This document shows, piece after piece, positions 6,762 to 11,106 of a stretch of DNA of 11,106 nt (positions are counted from its first letter, which is position 1; every line of letters begins with the position of its first letter). Origin of the DNA: DUAG01 sp046756865 (lineage in GTDB: Bacteria > Nitrospirota > Nitrospiria > SBBL01 > JAADHI01); the NCBI GenBank assembly GCA_046756865.1, contig JBHHXE010000070.1:1-11106 (forward strand), written 5' to 3'. Under the pieces are notes generated by a model. The model worked only from the letters and a program-made list of their open reading frames with translations. It searched no databases and was not told the DNA's origin. A program made the translations under genes and the position numbers.

Positions 6762-8024
6762 TTATGGATGGCCGGATGCCTTCATCACCGCTTCTGTCTC
6801 AAGTGACTTTCCGTCCCGGATTATTTTTAATTTGACCCTGTCCCCAGGGGTCTTTTGACCGACAGCATAGGTTAGGTCAAAAGGTTCATCAATGATCTGG
6901 CCATCGAAAGAAACGATGATATCTCCGGTTTGAATTCCGGCCGCAGCGGCAGGGGATTCGGGCAAGACATCTGTTACACGAATTCCCGCCTGGAAGGGCT
7001 CGATAAAAACTCCCAACCGGACTTTTTTGCTTTCCAGTTCCCGATAGCCCACACCCCAGACAAAATCCGCCATGCTCAAAGGAAGATCAGGCGCCTTTAC
7101 ATTTAGCATCTGTTTTGCTTCGGGAAAATCCTTCGCATAAGGCATGATAATTTTGTAAGGGTCAGGGAGACGGCGGAAAACGCGGCGAGGAATTCCAAAA
7201 CCATAACCAACATGAAACCCTCCGGCAAAGACGACCATCCGCTTGTCGGCGCCTTCCGAAGAGGTCAAGTAATTTACGATACTCTCGGCCATCGTCTCGT
7301 CCCAAAGGAGCATCGTGTCATAGAAGGAACCAAATCCTTTTGTCCCTGCTCCATGCCCTTTGAAGATGGCTTCAAGTGCCTGGCGGTGATAGGGATCTTC
7401 GCGATCGATCTCGGGAAGCGCCTTCTTGTCATTTTCGGAAAGCCCATCCATGCCCTTCATCCCGACCTTGATTTCCATCTCCTGGGAGGCGTTCAGGGCA
7501 ATCAAGGGGATGTTTTTCTCCCTGATAAAGGCAAGGATTTCTTTATAATAATCCTCGTTCACCCCCCAGTTTTCGTACCACATCTTAAGAAAATCTTTAT
7601 CCGACAAGTTCCCGCTGAGCCACTGGTCCAACTTCGGCTGCGCGGGTCGCCGGAACATTTCCATACCGACGACCACCTTATCAGGGAAGCGCTCCCAAAG
7701 ATCCTTAAGAATCGTCAATTGAACACGATGGTCTTCCAGGCTGTCATGAACCTCGCCGACATAGGCAATCCTCGCCATTGTCAGGAGATCGATCATGCGT
7801 TCCTCAGAAACTTCTATCCCTGTCGGAACGTGTATGATCTTTCCCTCTTCAATCTGGTCAATATTCTGATACGGGGATTCAGGAGATAAGGATTTGTTTT
7901 CCACTGTCTTTGAATGCGGAGACAGCACAGTAAGATTCTGCTTCGCGCAGGAAGAGGCCAAAAAGAAGGTGACCAGGATCAATCCCGCAAAGAAATTTCG
8001 AAATCCTCTTAACATAAAATTCAT
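6762..8024 (-). CDS. ChaN-like lipoprotein with C-terminal PDZ domain
   Basis: 420 residues. Signal peptide with basic RGFRN, hydrophobic core and lipobox LASSC (Cys26). Residues about 65-300 match the ChaN / haem-binding uptake family: YVGEVHDSLEDHRVQ (88-102) with its two histidines, GMEMFRRPAQPKLDQWL (120-136), a central helical part and VVFAGGFHVGYGFGIPRRV (264-282) with H271. In Campylobacter ChaR/ChaN-type proteins bind paired haems on the membrane; the ligand here is inferred. Residues about 335-415 form a PDZ domain (LGVFI, AGIQTGDIIVSFDGQ at 362-376, and a closing IIRDGKSLE strand), which usually grips protein tails or links to periplasmic quality control. ATG 8024 has GGAGAT 11 bases upstream; ATG 8015 is a less supported alternative. 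Divergent from the cupin gene. Confidence 0.87.
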   Translation of the reverse strand: MNFMLRGFRNFFAGLILVTFFLASSCAKQNLTVLSPHSKTVENKSLSPESPYQNIDQIEEGKIIHVPTGIEVSEERMIDLLTMARIAYVGEVHDSLEDHRVQLTILKDLWERFPDKVVVGMEMFRRPAQPKLDQWLSGNLSDKDFLKMWYENWGVNEDYYKEILAFIREKNIPLIALNASQEMEIKVGMKGMDGLSENDKKALPEIDREDPYHRQALEAIFKGHGAGTKGFGSFYDTMLLWDETMAESIVNYLTSSEGADKRMVVFAGGFHVGYGFGIPRRVFRRLPDPYKIIMPYAKDFPEAKQMLNVKAPDLPLSMADFVWGVGYRELESKKVRLGVFIEPFQAGIRVTDVLPESPAAAAGIQTGDIIVSFDGQIIDEPFDLTYAVGQKTPGDRVKLKIIRDGKSLETEAVMKASGHP

Positions 8025-8149
8025 TCTACAGACAATCTCCGTAAAGTGTCAATTAGAGAATCACAGCATTTCGGGCAGCAAAATTATCTTGAAAACAGTC
8101 CATCCGTTCTATTATGGTGTGGGTATCGTTTCCCAGGAGATCAAGAGAG

Positions 8150-8494
8150 ATGACCCACCCTTCCTACCGGGAAACCACTCCCGAGGGGATCGACCTGATC
8201 CGGTGGCCACATAAGCATCCTCTTCCCGAAGCCGAAGTCATCGCCTTTTTTACCAGCCGAGATGTCACACCGATGCGCTGGTCTAACGCACCCTATGAAA
8301 GCTATCCGGATCACATTCATGAGACCCAAAAAACCCTGTTCTGCATCGAGGGAGAAATCACCTTTTCCTTCCCTGATCTTGATATAAAGTTTACACTTCA
8401 TTTTGGTGATCGAATGGTTGTCCCCGCAGGCCTCCGTCATAGCGCCCTCGTCGGGCCCGAAGGTGTTGTCTGTATTGAGGGGAGAAAAGCCTAG
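8150..8494 (+). CDS. small single-domain cupin
   Basis: 114 residues from ATG 8150, chosen because AGGAGAT stands 8 bases or so upstream; the frame extends 12 codons further to 8114 with no ribosome site. Cupin motif 1 is present as DHIHETQKTLFCIEG with metal-type H55 and H57, and motif 2 as GDRMVVPAGLRHSALV with H97. The motif 1 Glu (usually three residues after the second His) is replaced by K61 and the motif 2 Asn by V101, so the metal site, if any, has three His ligands. The fold is cytosolic, with no signal peptide. Function is unknown; cupins range from sugar isomerases to dioxygenases and ligand sensors. The stop TAG (8492-8494) directly abuts the next start, so the two genes are probably translated together. 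Confidence 0.85.
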   Translation: MTHPSYRETTPEGIDLIRWPHKHPLPEAEVIAFFTSRDVTPMRWSNAPYESYPDHIHETQKTLFCIEGEITFSFPDLDIKFTLHFGDRMVVPAGLRHSALVGPEGVVCIEGRKA

Positions 8495-9124
8495 GTGGAG
8501 ATGATTTCCTTCGGTCTGTGGGTCCTTATTACATTATCCCTCGTCACAATCGCCCTCTTCTTTATTCCCTTTTCTATCAAGATCGATTCCGAGGAAAAGG
8601 TGTTTCATGTCCGCTGGCACCTTTTTGAATTCGGTCTCAGCCTTTCTCATCAAACCGTGCTAATCGGGTTTGCCGGAATGCATTATCGGTGGAAAAGAAA
8701 AAGCTCCCCCCCGATGCCCGGCCAGCACAAAAATCAGGAGACAGAGACTCAAGCGAAACAATCCTCCATCTCGGCCCTTCTTTACTCACAACGGACATTG
8801 GTGGTCGAGGTCACGCCCAAGATCATCCGCTACCTTATCCAACTCTTCCGACGGGCATCCGTACGTGAAATTCAGTGGAATATCTCATCCTCAAATCTAA
8901 TCGTCAACGGAATCTGTTACGGCCTCTTTCAAGGGATCCGGATAAGCAATGTAGACTTTTCCTTTAACTTTTTTGAAAAAAACCGTTTCGTTGGACGGTT
9001 TTCTCTGAAAATTTTTCACATCATCGTCCCCAGCCTTCTTTTTTTGGTCGAACTCCCCTACGCCAGGCTGTTCAACATCTATACCCACCGCCGAAGAAAT
9101 GCAGAGCAAGCGGCAGGATCTTAG
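8495..9124 (+). CDS. DUF2953-like membrane protein
   Basis: 209 residues if read from GTG 8495, which has GAGGGGAG 10 bases upstream; ATG 8501 two codons later is possible but its nearest purine run is too close. One membrane helix at about 6-26 is followed by SIKIDSEEKVFHVRWHLFEFGLSLS, a beta-rich opening as in DUF2953, a charged low-complexity linker (about 68-92), an amphipathic region, VNGICYGLFQGIRISNVDFSF resembling the family's conserved glycine-rich part, and a C-terminal hydrophobic stretch near 176-192. The similarity is modest and I rely partly on context: in Bacillus the DUF2953 gene ytfI sits directly before ytfJ (gerW), and here a GerW-family gene also follows. Biochemical role unknown. 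Confidence 0.62.
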   Translation: MEMISFGLWVLITLSLVTIALFFIPFSIKIDSEEKVFHVRWHLFEFGLSLSHQTVLIGFAGMHYRWKRKSSPPMPGQHKNQETETQAKQSSISALLYSQRTLVVEVTPKIIRYLIQLFRRASVREIQWNISSSNLIVNGICYGLFQGIRISNVDFSFNFFEKNRFVGRFSLKIFHIIVPSLLFLVELPYARLFNIYTHRRRNAEQAAGS

Positions 9125-9143
9125 CGGTTTTAGGTTTTTATGC

Positions 9144-9149
9144 TATATT
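9144..9149 (+). promoter_or_regulatory. candidate extended -10 promoter before gerW-like gene
   Basis: TGCTATATT gives an extended -10 (TGn plus TATATT, five of six) 45 bases before the gerW-like start. The -35 region (TTAGCG at 9121-9126) is weak. It may drive the gerW-like gene and lgt apart from the cupin-DUF2953 pair. Confidence 0.35.
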
Positions 9150-9194
9150 GATGTGTCCCTCCGACGGACATCACAGTCATAGGAGAAATCAACG

Positions 9195-9614
9195 ATGGAG
9201 CATGCAGAAGAATTGGCCAGATCTCTTTTGGATGAACTTAAGGTCATCGCGTCGACAGAAACTATCATCGGAAAGCCCTTTCAGGCCGGCGACAGCGCCA
9301 TAATCCCCGTTTCACGCGTTACGATGGGTATCGGTGTCGGAGGAGGCGGACCGAATGACCAGAGTCGGGGCGTCGGGGGAGGCGGCGGCGTAAAGATCGA
9401 ACCGATCGCCTTTCTCTCCGTCAAAGGCGAGAGCATTTCTCTACTGAACATCGGCAGAGGCAAAGGGCTCGATGCTATTTATGAAAAGGTCCCGGAATTG
9501 GTGGACAAGATTGTCGAGGAGGTTTCTGAAAAACTCAGACAAAGAAAAAAGACGAGGGATGAAAATACCCCACCGAGATCCCAGGCCTCTGACCCGGAGA
9601 ATGAAACAGCATGA
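9195..9614 (+). CDS. GerW/YtfJ-family protein
   Basis: 139 residues, cytosolic by appearance. The family pattern is clear: an N-terminal helix, a TIIGKPFQAGDSAIIPVSRVTMGIGVGGG segment (about 23-51), a second glycine run GVGGGGGVKIEPIAFLSVKG (59-78), the SLLNIGRGKG strand, and a helix PELVDKIVEEVSEKLRQRKK with a charged, disordered tail. GerW in B. subtilis is needed for the L-alanine germination response, but relatives are common in bacteria that do not sporulate, where the role is unknown. ATG 9195 follows AGGAGA by 8 bases. Its TGA overlaps the lgt ATG (ATGA at 9611-9614), so the two are translationally coupled. Confidence 0.9.
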   Translation: MEHAEELARSLLDELKVIASTETIIGKPFQAGDSAIIPVSRVTMGIGVGGGGPNDQSRGVGGGGGVKIEPIAFLSVKGESISLLNIGRGKGLDAIYEKVPELVDKIVEEVSEKLRQRKKTRDENTPPRSQASDPENETA

Positions 9615-10402
9615 TTCCCTATCCAAACATCGATCCGGTTTTTATCCGGATCGGGCCGCTGGCTTTCCGCTGGTACGGCCTGATGTATGCCCTTTCCTTC
9701 ATCACCGCCATCTTTATGATTCGAATCATTGCGCTTCGAAAAAAATTAGAGATCACGTCTGATGAGATTTCCGACCTGATCCTCTGGATCGCAATCGGGG
9801 TAATCCTGGGTGGACGTTTAGGGTATGTCTTCTTTTACCACCCCGTTTTTTATCTCAGCAATCCCCTGAAAATTCTGGCGGTATGGGAAGGCGGAATGTC
9901 CTTTCATGGCGGCCTGATCGGGGTGACGGTCGCCGGGCTTCTTTTCTGTAAAGTAAAGAAGTTCGCATTCTACGAAGTGGCCGATGTTGCTGTTGTCAGC
10001 GGACCCATCGGACTCGGGTTGGGGCGGATTGGAAATTTTATCAATGGCGAACTCTTTGGAAGACCAAGCGATGTTCCCTGGTGTATGGTCTTTCCGCAAG
10101 GGGGGGAAGCCTGCCGCCATCCCTCTCAGCTTTACCAGGCCGGCCTTGAGGGCATTGTCCTCTTCTCCATCCTCTTTTATCTTTCGGGTCGAAAAGTTGC
10201 GAGAGGTGTAATTTTTTGGTCCCTGATTCTCTTCTACGGTCTCTTCCGCTTTCTGGTCGAATTTGCAAGAGAACCGGATGCCCACCTTGGACTGATCTTC
10301 GGCTCCTTTTCCATGGGCCAGGTCCTGAGTGCCCCGATGTTCATCCTGGGACTGGTCATGGTCTGGCGCCTGATCACCACTGAGAAGATGAAAGCATCCT
10401 AA
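9611..10402 (+). CDS. lgt: prolipoprotein diacylglyceryl transferase
   Basis: 263 residues, a usual length, polytopic inner-membrane enzyme. It moves diacylglyceryl from phosphatidylglycerol to the lipobox Cys of preprolipoproteins, the first step of lipoprotein maturation, and would act on the two lipoproteins in this window. The essential residues known from E. coli are all in place: Y22 (RWYG), H99 (SFHGG), the Lgt signature GLGRIGNFINGELFG with R139, N142 and E147, HPSQLYQ at 170-176, and R213 and E217 (RFLVE) for the E. coli Arg239/Glu243 pair. About seven hydrophobic segments are seen. The start overlaps the gerW-like stop by 4 bp. A strong imperfect hairpin follows at once after the stop. 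Confidence 0.97.
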   Translation: MIPYPNIDPVFIRIGPLAFRWYGLMYALSFITAIFMIRIIALRKKLEITSDEISDLILWIAIGVILGGRLGYVFFYHPVFYLSNPLKILAVWEGGMSFHGGLIGVTVAGLLFCKVKKFAFYEVADVAVVSGPIGLGLGRIGNFINGELFGRPSDVPWCMVFPQGGEACRHPSQLYQAGLEGIVLFSILFYLSGRKVARGVIFWSLILFYGLFRFLVEFAREPDAHLGLIFGSFSMGQVLSAPMFILGLVMVWRLITTEKMKAS

Positions 10403-10757
10403 TCCAAGTCAGTTCGGTCAGGCCGAACCGGCTTGGCGAGTGGGAAAACCAGAACCTGAACCCCAGATTTCCAGTGACTGAAACCCCGTTGAGATCAAAT
10501 TGACCAATAAGAACAGGCTCATCAAACTCAGCATCATCCGTAAATATATATTTTCCTTCTACACCAGGGAATAGCCCTTCATCGATGTCAATGTTGGCAC
10601 CCAGTACAAGATGGCCACCAAAGACGGTGTCACGATCATCAGTGATGTGTGTCTTATCATCTCCTCCTCCAGTTAAAAGTTTCTTGGGTCTCTTGTCGTT
10701 ATTCCCTGCTGGATACGATCGAGGCTTCGATGCCGCCCCATGTTCGAATAGCGACAT
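10374..10757 (-). pseudogene. remnant of an outer-membrane beta-barrel protein (C-terminal part)
   Basis: The 127-codon frame reads like the end of an OmpA/OmpW-like barrel: a charged loop TGGGDDKTHITDDRD (about 29-43), a transmembrane strand pattern VFGGHLVLGANIDI (45-58), FPGVEGKYIFTDD (63-75), a loop, then LNGVSVTGNLGFRF (89-102). Such barrels normally stop on the terminal Phe. Here the next codon after F102 is TGG, one base away from TGA or TAG, and the frame then runs 25 codons through the hairpin into the 3' end of lgt. There is no signal peptide, no ribosome site at the first ATG, and an in-frame TAA TAA ten codons before it. I read this as a decayed gene that has lost its front and probably its stop. 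The fold call rests on pattern only. Confidence 0.5.
10404..10436. terminator. 14-bp imperfect hairpin after lgt
   Basis: CCAAGTCAGTTCGG (10404-10417) and CCGAACCGGCTTGG (10423-10436) pair over 14 positions with one U-G and one A-C mismatch around a 5-base loop, one base after the lgt stop codon. There is no T-run on either strand. It may end or stabilise the lgt transcript, and in the opposite direction it lies 16 bases beyond the apparent original end of the beta-barrel remnant, so it may have served both convergent genes. Confidence 0.5.
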
Positions 10758-10784
10758 GCATGCCGTAAGAACATATTGGGATTA

Positions 10785-10949
10785 TTAGGAAGTTCCCGGG
10801 AATACAAATGACATCTGTTCAAAGTACTGATCTAATCTTCTGAGAAAATAGATGCTGTGTCTGGGGCAAGGGTACTTACGCTTGATCTTCGGATGGGATT
10901 CATGTAAGGATTCGGGAGAGGTCTCACGCAAGACCTTCCATATTTTCAT
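10785..10949 (-). CDS. doubtful 54-residue ORF
   Basis: ATG 10949 to TAA 10785 encodes 54 residues beginning MKIWKVLRETSPESLHES and ending FVFPGTS. It is basic, with two cysteine/aromatic-rich stretches, no membrane segment and no recognised family. Only a weak GGAA lies before the start. It could be a small gene, a piece of a mobile-element protein, or chance in decayed DNA upstream of the beta-barrel remnant. Confidence 0.2.
   Translation of the reverse strand: MKIWKVLRETSPESLHESHPKIKRKYPCPRHSIYFLRRLDQYFEQMSFVFPGTS
10919..10936. repeat. short inverted repeat upstream of the small membrane ORF
   Basis: AGGTCT (10919-10924) and AGACCT (10931-10936) form a perfect 6-bp stem with a CACGCA loop, 51 bases before the ATG of the 22-residue ORF. 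It could be an operator or a leader hairpin; no promoter around it is convincing beyond a TAAAAT at 10961-10966. Confidence 0.25.
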
Positions 10950-10987
10950 TTCCGGGTTCTTAAAATTCTCAGGAGAGGTGATTTAGA

Positions 10988-11056
10988 ATGGCACTCAATC
11001 TTATAATTCTTTTTCTGGGTGTATGGGGTATGTTTGAATTAATCAAGCGGACCTAG
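10988..11056 (+). CDS. 22-residue single-helix membrane peptide
   Basis: The ORF starts at ATG 10988 and stops at TAG 11054-11056. Its ribosome site is among the best in the window: AGGAG (10971-10975) and AGGTGAT (10976-10982), the latter complementary to the 16S rRNA tail, end 5 bases before ATG. Residues 3-16 (LNLIILFLGVWGMF) make one hydrophobic helix, followed by a polar basic end ELIKRT, giving a positive-inside orientation with the C-terminus in the cytoplasm. Size and layout are like small membrane subunits (KdpF, CydX-like) or type I toxin peptides (Ibs, TisB), but I do not recognise the sequence. Another ribosome-like AGGGAGA at 11094-11100 suggests a following gene starts just outside the window. 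Confidence 0.5.
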   Translation: MALNLIILFLGVWGMFELIKRT

Positions 11057-11106
11057 GATCCTGTCTGGACGACTAAACTATGCGGATTCAAAAAGGGAGA
11101 TATATT

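Noticed and set aside
7212..7889. 225-codon plus-strand open frame.
   Set aside because: It is antisense to the ChaN-PDZ gene; the minus-strand protein has clear motifs across the whole stretch and this frame shows none.
8114..8149. 12-codon upstream extension of the cupin frame.
   Set aside because: No ribosome site, while ATG 8150 follows AGGAGAT; the extension is not part of the cupin fold.
6041..9176. 12-base word ACGGACATCACA occurs after the Slp gene (near 6041) and before the gerW-like gene (near 9164).
   Set aside because: In 11 kb a few shared 12-base words are expected by chance, flanks do not match, and neither copy lies in a palindrome or a consistent place.
9818..10285. 155-codon minus-strand open frame.
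   Set aside because: Antisense to lgt, which carries all essential Lgt residues; no independent support.
11080..11106. ATG at 11080 opening a frame that runs off the right edge.
   Set aside because: No ribosome site precedes it and only nine codons are visible; the AGGGAGA inside it more likely serves a start beyond the window.
1..11106. CRISPR arrays, insertion sequences, riboswitches, rRNA or prophage genes.
   Set aside because: No regularly spaced direct repeats, transposase or phage motifs, or recognisable riboswitch cores were seen on either strand.

Overview
The window looks like ordinary chromosome from a Gram-negative, diderm bacterium. Two predicted lipoproteins, an Lgt diacylglyceryl transferase and a fragment of an outer-membrane beta-barrel point that way. 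Base composition is moderate and fairly even. The gene mix (GerW/YtfJ-type protein in a non-sporulation setting, ChaN-PDZ lipoprotein, Slp-type lipoprotein) would fit a deep-branching lineage such as Nitrospirota or a relative, but that placement is inference from protein flavour, not proof.

Left part (1-2453): the 5' third of valS reads leftward off the window edge. Diverging from it is a membrane-bound sensor kinase-like protein. Its ATP-binding domain is intact, but the phospho-accepting histidine and the following Glu of the H-box are replaced (HEIRNP-type motif reads QGIRKP). Its Shine-Dalgarno sequence lies in the loop of a perfect 8-bp hairpin that abuts the start codon. Convergent with it is a complete tRNA-Lys(UUU) gene with encoded CCA and a good promoter.

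Middle (2454-6077): a FabG-like short-chain dehydrogenase and then acetyl-CoA synthetase (acs), the latter with a near-consensus sigma-70 promoter of its own and an 11-bp perfect palindrome after its stop. Next comes an Slp-family lipoprotein, whose real start is set by a strong ribosome site inside the longer open frame.

Minus-strand block (6078-8024): a ChaN-like haem/iron-type lipoprotein fused to a C-terminal PDZ domain, followed by a small class I methyltransferase that seems to start at TTG and lacks the usual N-terminal segment of its relatives.

Plus-strand block (8150-10402): a small cupin, a DUF2953-like membrane protein, a GerW/YtfJ-family protein and lgt. Cupin and DUF2953 abut, gerW and lgt overlap by 4 bp (ATGA). 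The DUF2953-GerW pairing mirrors ytfI-ytfJ of Bacillus although nothing here suggests sporulation.

Right end (10403-11106): gene-poor and decayed. It holds a near-perfect 14-bp stem after lgt, a minus-strand remnant of an outer-membrane beta-barrel protein that has lost its N-terminus and apparently its stop codon, a doubtful 54-codon ORF, and a plausible 22-residue single-membrane-segment protein with a very strong ribosome site just before the edge.
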